Shown here piece after piece: positions 1 to 5,523 of a stretch of 6,107 nt of DNA. A model generated the notes under the pieces. That model was not told the DNA's origin. It worked only from the letters and a program-made list of their open reading frames with translations, and ran no database searches. The stretch's first letter is position 1, and the number at the start of each line of letters is the position of its first letter. The position numbers and the translations under genes were made by a program. The DNA is from Paludibacter sp. (lineage in GTDB: Bacteria; Bacteroidota; Bacteroidia; Bacteroidales; Paludibacteraceae), in the NCBI GenBank assembly GCA_028748945.1, contig JAQTOL010000206.1:1-6107 (forward strand), in the 5' to 3' direction.

Positions 1-613
1 GTTTCACTGCATTCACTTCTCCAATTCCCGGACAACCCGGGATATTGTCGGATTTATCGCCCATTAGTGCCAACAAATCAATCACTTGCTCATGACTGTG
101 CAAGTCATATTTAGCTTTCACTTCATCGGGTCCCATAACTTCAAAACCACCTGTGTGTTTAGGTCGGTACATAAAAATATGATCCGAAACCAACTGACCG
201 TAATCTTTATCCGGCGTTAACATAAAAACGTCAAAACCTTCTTTTTCAGCCAATTTTGCCATTGTACCAATTACATCGTCGGCTTCGAAACCGGGTACTT
301 CGAGCACCGGAATATTGTATGCTTCCACCAGTTTTTTGATAATAGGTACTGCCAGACGGATATCTTCGGGAGTTGCTTCACGTTGTGCTTTGTAAAGATC
401 ATAAGCTTCATGACGGAAAGTTTTTCCTTTGGGGTCGAATGCCACTGCTATGTGAGTTGGCTTTTCACGTTTCAGCACATCTTCCAGCGTATTGACAAAA
501 CCGAAAATGGCAGAGGTGTTCAGCCCTTTCGAGTTGACACGGGGATTGCGAATAAATGCATAATAGGACCTATATATTACAGCGTATGCATCGATTAAAA
601 ATAGTTTTTTCAT
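1..613 (-). CDS. polA: DNA polymerase I, N-terminal 5'-nuclease domain (partial, C-terminal part beyond left edge)
   Basis: The minus-strand reading frame starts with ATG at 613-611 and stays open to base 1, giving 204 residues. They cover most of the 5'-3' exonuclease (flap nuclease) domain that removes RNA primers and damaged strands during replication and repair. The metal-binding acidic residues of the family are visible: D8 (LFLIDAY), D60 (AVAFDPKGKTFRHE), E110/D112/D113 (GFEADDVIGT), D135/D137 (TPDKDYGQL) and D186/D189 (MGDKSDNIPG). The YKAQRE motif lies at 74-79 and the helix-hairpin-helix start (IPGCPGIGE) at 191-199. The helix-hairpin-helix continues VNAVK, where most relatives have KTA. 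The start is supported by the canonical N-terminus MKKLFLIDAY and the lack of any need for an upstream start. The polymerase domain lies outside the window, so full-length PolA is inferred; a stand-alone 5'-nuclease is less likely in this phylum. Confidence 0.95.
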   Translation of the reverse strand, partial: MKKLFLIDAYAVIYRSYYAFIRNPRVNSKGLNTSAIFGFVNTLEDVLKREKPTHIAVAFDPKGKTFRHEAYDLYKAQREATPEDIRLAVPIIKKLVEAYNIPVLEVPGFEADDVIGTMAKLAEKEGFDVFMLTPDKDYGQLVSDHIFMYRPKHTGGFEVMGPDEVKAKYDLHSHEQVIDLLALMGDKSDNIPGCPGIGEVNAVK

Positions 614-692
614 AATATAAAATCTTGAATCAAAGGGGAAAAATAAACCAGCTTATGTAGATAGACATTGAGAGTCTGATCTTTTGTGTCCG

Positions 693-700
693 TAAAAGTA
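693..700 (-). promoter_or_regulatory. Possible -7 box of polA promoter
   Basis: Read on the minus strand this is TACTTTTA, one base off the Bacteroidota -7 consensus TAnnTTTG. It lies about 80 bp upstream of the polA ATG. I see no good TTTG-type -33 element at the expected 19-21 bp spacing, so this is a weak call. It is the best candidate I found in the interval. Confidence 0.3.
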
Positions 701-754
701 ATTAAAAATTGCGCAAAATTTATCATAATGAACCAAACAAACGACAAAATTGTT

Positions 755-762
755 TACTTTTG
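755..762 (+). promoter_or_regulatory. -7 promoter box of the polyprenyl synthase gene
   Basis: TACTTTTG is a perfect match to the Bacteroidota -7 consensus TAnnTTTG. It lies 26 bp before the ATG at 789, which implies a short leader of about 20 nucleotides. No clear TTTG is present at the -33 position (around 731-735 reads AACCA), so the match rests on the -7 box and its location. The leader contains no Shine-Dalgarno-like purine run, as is usual in this phylum. Confidence 0.6.
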
Positions 763-788
763 CAAATCATAAATAGTTAATTGTTCAC

Positions 789-1763
789 ATGAACTATATC
801 GACAACATTAGAAAACCGATACAGGCGGAAATGCAATTGTTTGGAAAAACATTTGCTGAGTCACTCAGCACAGACAATGAGTTACTTCTGAATGTAAATG
901 AATTTGTACTTCAAAAAAGCGGAAAACAATTACGCCCAATGATTGTGTTATTGTCGGCTAAATTGTGTGGAACTGTCAATAAAGCTACAATTAACGGGGC
1001 AATCTCGCTGGAACTTTTACATACAGCCAGCTTAATTCATGATGATGTTGTAGATTATACATTGGAAAGAAGAGGTAACCCATCAGTGAATGATAAATGG
1101 ACCAATAAAATAGCCGTACTTTCAGGTGACTATATTTTCTCAAAATCTCTGATTTGGGGTATTTATACGAAAAGCATGGATATTATGAGTTCAATTGCCG
1201 TACTTGGTGAAGAGCTTGCCGATGGCGAATTATTACAGATTTCAAACAATACTCTTTCAAAAACATCAGAGGAAAACTATTATTCAATTATTCGTAAGAA
1301 AACAGCCTTATTATTTGCTACCTGTGCCGAAGTTGGTTGTCTTTCGGTAAATGCCGATGAGTCGTCTATGAATCATTTACATAATTTCGGAGAATATTTG
1401 GGCATTTGTTTTCAAATTAAGGATGATATTTTCGATTACTACGAAGATATACAAATTGGAAAGCCAACAGGAAATGACATTCGAGATGGTAAAGTAACCT
1501 TACCGTTGATTTATGCTTTGCAACATTCGGAAGAAAGTACCAGAAACAAAATTGTTTCTTTGATTGAAAATAAAGATTATACTCCTGAAATAGTTCAAAC
1601 AATCACCCGGTTTACTCACGAAAATGGCGGAGTAATTTATGCCGAAGAACAGATGGATAAATATAAAAACAAAGCCATCGAAGAACTCAATGGCTTTGTT
1701 GACAGTGATGTAAAAAAAGCGCTTATTCTTTGTGCTGAATTTGCGGCTTCCCGTAAAAATTAA
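789..1763 (+). CDS. ispB: Long-chain all-trans polyprenyl diphosphate synthase (IspB/HepT-type)
   Basis: This 324-residue protein is a class I trans-prenyltransferase that adds isopentenyl diphosphate units to an allylic primer in the cytosol. The first aspartate-rich motif is DDVVD at 85-89 (LIHDDVVDYTLERRG). The second is DDIFD at 212-216 (FQIKDDIFDYYED). Substrate-binding GKQLRP lies at 45-50, KPTGND at 225-230 and GKVTLPL at 234-240. The residue five before the first motif is alanine (A80), a small residue found in long-chain synthases rather than in farnesyl or geranylgeranyl enzymes with a bulky block. In Bacteroidales the likely product is the polyprenyl tail of menaquinone; the exact chain length cannot be read from the sequence. 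Its length matches the family. The start at 789 follows a perfect -7 box. By impression it is more AT-rich than polA and purB. The stop lies 3 bp from the convergent deoC stop. Confidence 0.93.
   Translation: MNYIDNIRKPIQAEMQLFGKTFAESLSTDNELLLNVNEFVLQKSGKQLRPMIVLLSAKLCGTVNKATINGAISLELLHTASLIHDDVVDYTLERRGNPSVNDKWTNKIAVLSGDYIFSKSLIWGIYTKSMDIMSSIAVLGEELADGELLQISNNTLSKTSEENYYSIIRKKTALLFATCAEVGCLSVNADESSMNHLHNFGEYLGICFQIKDDIFDYYEDIQIGKPTGNDIRDGKVTLPLIYALQHSEESTRNKIVSLIENKDYTPEIVQTITRFTHENGGVIYAEEQMDKYKNKAIEELNGFVDSDVKKALILCAEFAASRKN
1668..1700 (-). terminator. Intrinsic terminator of the psd-mazG-deoC operon, inside the convergent ispB gene
   Basis: A perfect 11-bp inverted repeat (AACAAAGCCAT at 1668-1678, ATGGCTTTGTT at 1690-1700) encloses an 11-nt loop. 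Read on the minus strand, the stem runs straight into a T-rich tract (GTTTTTATATTTAT). That is the layout of a rho-independent terminator for transcripts leaving deoC, whose stop is 67 bp upstream. On the plus strand the hairpin is followed by GACAGTGATG with no T-run, so it is oriented for deoC. The same bases encode KNKAIEELNGFVD near the C-terminus of the polyprenyl synthase. The stem is only moderately GC-rich, so strength is uncertain. Confidence 0.65.
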
Positions 1764-1766
1764 TCA

Positions 1767-2645
1767 TCAAAAATACTTCACCTCTTTTCCTTCGATTGAA
1801 CTCAGTAGGTTATTAGCCAAACGGCTGGCCCCAAAGCGGAACATGGTATTATTCAACCATTCGGCACCCAGAATTTCTTTTACGATCGTATAGTGCTTTA
1901 CCGCATCTTCGGTAGTTACAATTCCGCCTGCGGGTTTGTAACTCACTTTCACACCGGTTTTTTCATACCATTCTTTTATTGCCTGACACATCACATAAGT
2001 TGCTTCCAGTGTTGCAGCCACAGGGATTTTACCGGTGGAAGTTTTGATAAAATCAGCTCCCGAAGCCATTGCCAGAATGGAGGCTTTTTTGATATTGGTG
2101 GCAGATTTCAAAGCTCCGGTTTCGAGAATTACTTTCAGGTGTGTTTCACGGCAGGTTGCTTTTAGTTCCGACAATTCTTCATAGACTTCTTCGTAGTTTT
2201 CTTCTAAAAATTTACCGATTGAAATGACTACATCAATCTCAGTAGCGCCTTCCATAATCGCCATAGCAGTTTCTGCCACTTTAATTTCTATAAAAGTCTG
2301 TGAAGCAGGAAACCCGGCAGATACGGCAGCAATTCCAATATTCTCCGTCAAATGTTTTTTTACAACGGGCACTAAGGCCGGATAAACGCAGATGGCTCCC
2401 ACATTGGGTAAATGTGGAAATACAGTTTTGAAACGGTTCACTTTTTCAACCATCGCTATGATTTCGGCATGCGTATCGGTTCCGTTCAATGAAGTCAGGT
2501 CAATCTGGTTCAGACATTGTTTGTAAACCGATACATTATCATTATCTGCATAATGTTTATCCAGAATGCCGGTGATATCTTGTTTTACTGTTTCATCGCT
2601 CAGTTCGCAATTGTATTGCTTAAATAGGTCGTCAAATTTACTCAT
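1767..2645 (-). CDS. deoC: Deoxyribose-phosphate aldolase (class I, DeoC)
   Basis: This cytosolic aldolase splits 2-deoxyribose 5-phosphate into glyceraldehyde 3-phosphate and acetaldehyde, the last step of deoxynucleoside catabolism. The Schiff-base lysine is K201 in DFIKTSTGK (198-206), the second active-site lysine is K237 in SYKPAGGI (235-242), and the catalytic aspartate is D138 in TEIDVVI (135-141). These correspond to E. coli K167, K201 and D102 with nearly constant spacing. NQIDLTSLNGTDT (46-58) and GAICVYP (83-89) also match the E. coli-type group. At 292 residues it is longer than E. coli DeoC (259), mostly through an N-terminal extension, as I recall for Bacteroidetes homologues. 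It is the last gene of the psd, mazG-like, deoC series, 75 bp downstream of the mazG-like stop. A separate promoter in that gap is not obvious. Co-transcription with a nucleotide pyrophosphohydrolase suits a nucleotide salvage and clean-up role. Confidence 0.96.
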   Translation of the reverse strand: MSKFDDLFKQYNCELSDETVKQDITGILDKHYADNDNVSVYKQCLNQIDLTSLNGTDTHAEIIAMVEKVNRFKTVFPHLPNVGAICVYPALVPVVKKHLTENIGIAAVSAGFPASQTFIEIKVAETAMAIMEGATEIDVVISIGKFLEENYEEVYEELSELKATCRETHLKVILETGALKSATNIKKASILAMASGADFIKTSTGKIPVAATLEATYVMCQAIKEWYEKTGVKVSYKPAGGIVTTEDAVKHYTIVKEILGAEWLNNTMFRFGASRLANNLLSSIEGKEVKYF

Positions 2646-2720
2646 ATGTTTTGTTTATTGGTTTATTCGTTGAATGGTTAATCAGGGATTTGAAACTAGT
2701 ATTTTTTCTGTATCAGTCAA

Positions 2721-3059
2721 TTAGCTCAGTTTATCATTTTTCAAATGCCGCGTATTATCGCGTTCCGTTTTCTTTAGCATGTTTTTTTCAAATGCTTCCG
2801 TAAGGTCTACTCCGGTTTGATTGGCAAGACAGATCAAAACCCACAATACATCAGCCATTTCGTCAGCAAGATTGGCACCTTCGTCCGATTTTTTGAAAGA
2901 TTGTTCTCCGTAAGTACGCACGATTACACGGGCCAGTTCACCAACTTCTTCGGTCAGGATAGCCATATTGGTCAGCTCTCCAAAATAACGGACTCCGAAT
3001 GTTTTTATCCATTCGTCCACTTGTTTTTGGGCATCTTCCAGTGTTATTGATTTATTCAT
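2721..3059 (-). CDS. MazG-like nucleotide pyrophosphohydrolase (single-domain)
   Basis: This 112-residue all-alpha protein belongs to the MazG / RS21-C6 (dCTPase-like) superfamily, whose members hydrolyse (d)NTPs, often non-canonical ones, to monophosphate and pyrophosphate. The magnesium-binding signature is complete: E37-E38-x-x-E41 (ILTEEVGELARV) followed by E67-x-x-D70 (NLADEMADVLWVLICLA). FGVRYFGELTNMAIL (21-35) precedes the motif and resembles the Bacteroides versions I remember. At about 110 residues it is a one-domain form, not the two-domain E. coli MazG (about 260 residues), so I do not assign the symbol mazG. The ATG (3059-3057) lies inside the end of psd: the junction reads ATGAATAA, an 8-bp overlap implying translational coupling. 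The natural substrate cannot be determined from sequence. Its place before deoC suggests deoxynucleotide metabolism. Confidence 0.9.
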   Translation of the reverse strand: MNKSITLEDAQKQVDEWIKTFGVRYFGELTNMAILTEEVGELARVIVRTYGEQSFKKSDEGANLADEMADVLWVLICLANQTGVDLTEAFEKNMLKKTERDNTRHLKNDKLS

Positions 3060-3720
3060 TTAACCGGGCTATTATAGTTTCATTCCCTGTGGTGGCATCA
3101 CCCACCTGTACAAAGATTTCGGTATCCAGTGGAAAATACAGATCAACACGTGATCCGAATTTGATAAAACCCAGATGTTCATTCAAATGACATTTTTTAC
3201 CAGCATGAGCGTATGTTACAATACGGCGCGCTAACGCCCCAGCGATCTGACGAACCAAAATTTGAGTTTTTCCTTCCGATTCAATAATAACAGTTGAACG
3301 TTCGTTTTCGGTACTCGACTTGGGTAAAAATGCTGCTATGTGACGCCCGCTATGATGTACCGCTTTAATTACCGTACCATTAACGGGATACCAATTGGCA
3401 TGGACATTGAAAATGGACATAAAAATTGAAACTTGTATCCGTTTCTCTCCAAAATACTCCAATTCATCAACCGGTTCAACAACGACAATAGTCCCATCCG
3501 CAGGAGCCACCACAAGGCTCACATCATCTATTTTCACTTTTCGGGGAGGATTGCGAAAGAAATACAGGAAGAAAAACAACAGGAATGCAGAAACAACAAT
3601 GTTAGCTACCAATGCAGCCAAAGGTATTTGAGTGTATAAATACAGGTTTAATAATAATAAAATTAAAATTAACAAACCAATTATTAATCGACCTTCTTTA
3701 TGGATTTTAATGTATCTCAT
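3052..3720 (-). CDS. psd: Phosphatidylserine decarboxylase proenzyme (short, PSD-A-like)
   Basis: This enzyme converts phosphatidylserine to phosphatidylethanolamine at the inner membrane. It is made as a proenzyme that cleaves itself to form a pyruvoyl group. The expected processing site is G189-S190 in FIKFGSRVDLYFP, giving a beta chain of 189 residues and an alpha chain of 33 residues starting with the pyruvoyl. The other family residues are D75 in APADG (72-76) and H107 in NVHANWYPVNG (105-115). Two hydrophobic stretches at about 12-30 and 33-54 form an N-terminal membrane hairpin, followed by the typical FFRNPPR. At 222 residues it belongs to the short group, shorter than E. coli Psd (322). 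Many Bacteroidetes have pssA (phosphatidylserine synthase) next to psd; here the next gene is the mazG-like one and pssA is not in the window. A strong promoter candidate lies about 80 bp upstream, so psd appears to lead the operon. Confidence 0.96.
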   Translation of the reverse strand: MRYIKIHKEGRLIIGLLILILLLLNLYLYTQIPLAALVANIVVSAFLLFFFLYFFRNPPRKVKIDDVSLVVAPADGTIVVVEPVDELEYFGEKRIQVSIFMSIFNVHANWYPVNGTVIKAVHHSGRHIAAFLPKSSTENERSTVIIESEGKTQILVRQIAGALARRIVTYAHAGKKCHLNEHLGFIKFGSRVDLYFPLDTEIFVQVGDATTGNETIIARLNE

Positions 3721-3801
3721 TTAAATTTTAAGTATTTCAAAGGAAAAAAACAGAAGTATTTCAGTTGAACATATTCCAACGAATTTGTCCGTTATGCATA
3801 A

Positions 3802-3832
3802 CAAAAGTAAAGAAAAAGAATCAGTGCTGCAA
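3802..3832 (-). promoter_or_regulatory. Promoter of the psd-mazG-deoC operon
   Basis: On the minus strand a perfect -7 box TACTTTTG (3809-3802, consensus TAnnTTTG) is preceded 20 bp upstream by TTG (3832-3830), fitting the Bacteroidota -33/-7 arrangement. The predicted start of transcription is near 3796, leaving a leader of about 75 nt before the psd ATG at 3720. Confidence 0.7.
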
Positions 3833-3846
3833 CAAGACTACTAAAC

Positions 3847-3877
3847 TTTTCTAATTCGGCAGAATTGATTAACTTTG
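3847..3877 (+). promoter_or_regulatory. Promoter of purB
   Basis: TAACTTTG at 3870-3877 matches the Bacteroidota -7 consensus TAnnTTTG perfectly. TTTT at 3847-3850, one base off TTTG, lies 19 bp upstream as a -33 element. Transcription would begin near 3884, giving a long leader of about 147 nt before the purB ATG, far longer than the roughly 20 nt inferred for the polyprenyl synthase gene. Confidence 0.65.
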
Positions 3878-3929
3878 CGTTTTATTTTCGAATTATCACT
3901 CAAAAAAGGGTTGTGTTTGAAACAAATAT

Positions 3930-4012
3930 TTGCCATTCGTATTTATATCATTATCTAACTGGTTTGTACCAGTCTCAATCAGAATGGCAATTACAATCCC
4001 GGGCTACCGGGA
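3930..4012 (+). promoter_or_regulatory. Structured 5' leader of purB (nested hairpin plus start-proximal hairpin)
   Basis: Three perfect inverted repeats lie in the predicted purB leader. An outer 9-bp stem pairs TTGCCATTC (3930-3938) with GAATGGCAA (3982-3990). Inside it is a 5-bp stem, ACTGG (3958-3962) with CCAGT (3969-3973), around a TTTGTA loop. Just downstream, TCCCGG (3997-4002) pairs with CCGGGA (4007-4012) around a GCTA tetraloop, ending 18 nt before the ATG. I do not recognise a known riboswitch: the conserved core of the purine riboswitch is not visible. No strong T-run follows either hairpin, so translational control or mRNA stability is more plausible than attenuation. A decayed small repeat is an alternative. 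Confidence 0.45.
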
Positions 4013-4030
4013 ATAAATTTTAAAATAAAT

Positions 4031-5374
4031 ATGAACTTATCTTTGCTTACTGCAATTTCTCCCATCGATGGCCGTTATCGTACGAAAACGGAAGCTTATG
4101 CCGGTTATTTTTCTGAATACGCATTGATGCGTTACCGTGTTTTAGTAGAGGTTGAATACTTTATAACTTTGTGCGAGATTCCGCTGAAACAACTGGAACA
4201 GGTGCCCGCCTCCGTTTTTCCGAAATTAAGGGAAATGTATACCGGTTTTTCTGAAGCTGATGCCCTTAAAATTAAAGATATAGAATTAGTCACCAACCAC
4301 GATGTTAAGGCAATTGAATATTTTATTAAAGAAAAATTCGATTTGCTTGGACTGGAATCTTTCAAAGAATTTATTCATTTCGGTCTGACCTCACAGGATA
4401 TAAACAATACCGCTGTGCCGCTTTCAATAAAAGAAGCACTAGCTGATGTTTATTATCCCGAAATGGACCAGCTGTTGCAGGAATTGAATCGTTTGGTTGA
4501 CGAATGGCGTGATGTTTCCATGCTGGCCAAAACACACGGACAACCCGCTTCACCAACCCGTTTGGGAAAGGAGATGATGGTATTTGTCAACCGGCTTAAT
4601 CAACAGCTGTTAACCTTAAAACAGACAGTCAATTCGGCAAAGTTTGGCGGTGCTACCGGGAACTTCAATGCACATAAGGTTGCTTATCCGTCTATCGACT
4701 GGAAATCATTCGGGAATCACTTTGTAAACGATAAACTCGGGTTACAACGGGAACAATGGACAACACAGATTTCCAATTACGACAATTTAGCTTCGCAGTT
4801 TGATACCATGAAACGCATTAATACGATATTAATTGATTTTTGTCGTGACGTATGGACTTATGTCTCAATGGAATATTTCAAACAACGCATCAAAGCCGGC
4901 GAAATAGGCTCATCGGCAATGCCTCATAAGGTAAATCCGATTGATTTCGAAAATGCGGAAGGCAATCTGGCTATTGCCAATGCTTCGTTGGAATTTATGT
5001 CGGGGAAATTACCCATTTCACGTTTGCAGCGCGACCTTACCGACAGTACCGTTCTCAGAAATGTAGGGGTTCCGTTTGCTCATACAATGATTGCCACTCA
5101 AAGCATTATAAAAGGATTAAGCAAACTTTTACTTAACGAAACAGCCATTTACCGCGATCTGGACAATACCTGGGCGGTAGTTGCCGAAGGAATTCAAACC
5201 ATTTTACGGCGCGAGGCTTATCCTTCACCCTATGAAGCATTAAAATCACTGACACGTACCAATGAAGGCATAACCGAAAAATCCATCCGGGACTTTATCG
5301 AGACTTTGGATGTAGACCAATCGGTAAAAGAAGAATTAAGACGCATTACTCCACGGAATTATACGGGAATTTAA
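4031..5374 (+). CDS. purB: Adenylosuccinate lyase (PurB)
   Basis: This cytosolic enzyme acts twice in purine synthesis, releasing fumarate from SAICAR to give AICAR and from adenylosuccinate to give AMP. It belongs to the fumarase/aspartase superfamily and functions as a tetramer with active sites shared between subunits. The signature loop GSSAMPHKVNPIDFENAEGN lies at 293-312 and carries the catalytic serine (S294 or S295; the family numbering was not resolved here). The general acid/base histidine is H169 in AKTHGQPASPT (166-176). TNHDVKAIEYFI (88-99) and GLTSQDINNTA (118-128) are the other conserved segments. ISPIDGRYR at 9-17 is typical of the E. coli-type enzyme. Its 447 residues match the roughly 455 of that group. 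The start gives the canonical N-terminus and follows an AT-rich leader. An inverted repeat begins at the base directly after the TAA stop. Confidence 0.98.
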   Translation: MNLSLLTAISPIDGRYRTKTEAYAGYFSEYALMRYRVLVEVEYFITLCEIPLKQLEQVPASVFPKLREMYTGFSEADALKIKDIELVTNHDVKAIEYFIKEKFDLLGLESFKEFIHFGLTSQDINNTAVPLSIKEALADVYYPEMDQLLQELNRLVDEWRDVSMLAKTHGQPASPTRLGKEMMVFVNRLNQQLLTLKQTVNSAKFGGATGNFNAHKVAYPSIDWKSFGNHFVNDKLGLQREQWTTQISNYDNLASQFDTMKRINTILIDFCRDVWTYVSMEYFKQRIKAGEIGSSAMPHKVNPIDFENAEGNLAIANASLEFMSGKLPISRLQRDLTDSTVLRNVGVPFAHTMIATQSIIKGLSKLLLNETAIYRDLDNTWAVVAEGIQTILRREAYPSPYEALKSLTRTNEGITEKSIRDFIETLDVDQSVKEELRRITPRNYTGI

Positions 5375-5517
5375 AAGCCCCCTAAATCCCCCAAGGGGGA
5401 CTTAAAGACTTATTCTCTAAAAAAATATAAATTCAAACAACCAATTTAATAATACTAACTTAATATCTAATTTAATAATACTATATAAAAGTCCCCCTTG
5501 GGGGATTTAGGGGGCTT
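5375..5517. repeat. REP/MITE-like element: perfect 29-bp inverted repeats around an 85-bp AT-rich core
   Basis: The left arm (5375-5403) and right arm (5489-5517) are exact reverse complements over 29 bp. Each arm contains two C5 runs separated by TAAAT and then a G5 run, so each has its own small palindrome (TCCCCCAAGGGGGA at 5387-5400). The core (5404-5488) is strongly AT-rich and has no reading frame. The arms begin at the base after the purB stop and end 6 bp before the downstream ATG, so the element fills the intergenic space. No clear target-site duplication is visible (TTAA on the left, ATAT on the right). Similar CCCCCTAAATCCCCC repeats are, from memory, dispersed in Bacteroidetes genomes. 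It may act as a transcription barrier or mRNA-stabilising stem after purB, but no T-run follows the arms. Confidence 0.8.
5443..5483. repeat. 15-bp direct repeat in the core of the inverted-repeat element
   Basis: AATTTAATAATACTA occurs at 5443-5457 and again at 5469-5483, a 26-bp period, inside the AT-rich core. The copies are identical over 15 bp. In such AT-rich DNA some chance repetition is expected, but an exact 15-mer twice in 41 bp suggests local duplication or a paired binding site. Confidence 0.6.
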
Positions 5518-5523
5518 ATATCC

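Larger units (their letters stand above)
3721..4030. other. 310-bp divergent intergenic region between psd and purB
   Basis: No open reading frame here looks real. The region holds a minus-strand promoter for psd (3802-3832), a plus-strand promoter for purB (3847-3877), and a roughly 147-nt purB leader with several inverted repeats (3930-4012). There is also a 10-bp direct repeat, AAGTATTTCA, at 3730-3739 and 3754-3763 in the psd leader. The two promoters point away from each other, with about 14 bp between their -33 elements, so shared control is possible. Confidence 0.8.

Noticed and set aside
26..42. Inverted repeat TCCCGG / CCGGGA resembling the hairpin before purB
   Set aside because: It lies in polA and is explained by the codons for the PGCPG part of the helix-hairpin-helix motif; the likeness to 3997-4012 is probably chance.
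383..598. Plus-strand 71-residue open frame
   Set aside because: It is antisense to polA, whose minus-strand frame has clear catalytic motifs; the plus-strand peptide has no recognisable domain.
1893..2165. Plus-strand 90-residue open frame opposite deoC
   Set aside because: It is a shadow of deoC, rich in Cys, His and Phe as expected from antisense of a real gene, and has no promoter or family likeness.
2646..2720. Separate promoter for deoC in the 75-bp gap
   Set aside because: On the minus strand TTGACT and TAGTTT occur about 16 bp apart, but no TAnnTTTG box is present; too weak for a call.
2817..3190. Overlapping plus-strand open frames opposite the mazG-like gene and psd
   Set aside because: The minus-strand proteins carry complete family signatures; the plus-strand peptides look like antisense noise.
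3395..3639. Two plus-strand open frames opposite psd
   Set aside because: They overlap each other and a well-supported psd, and their composition is biased (Thr, Asn, Lys), as in antisense reads.
3914..3924. TGTTTGAAACA palindrome in the purB leader
   Set aside because: The arms are separated by one base, too close for a hairpin, and the composition is low enough in complexity for chance; kept only as a note.
4132..4556. Minus-strand open frames within purB
   Set aside because: They are antisense to conserved purB segments and have no credible start context or domain.
5375..5403. Left arm of the inverted repeat as a rho-independent terminator of purB
   Set aside because: The inner stem is GC-rich but is followed by CTTAAAGACTT with no T-run, so a classical intrinsic terminator is not supported.
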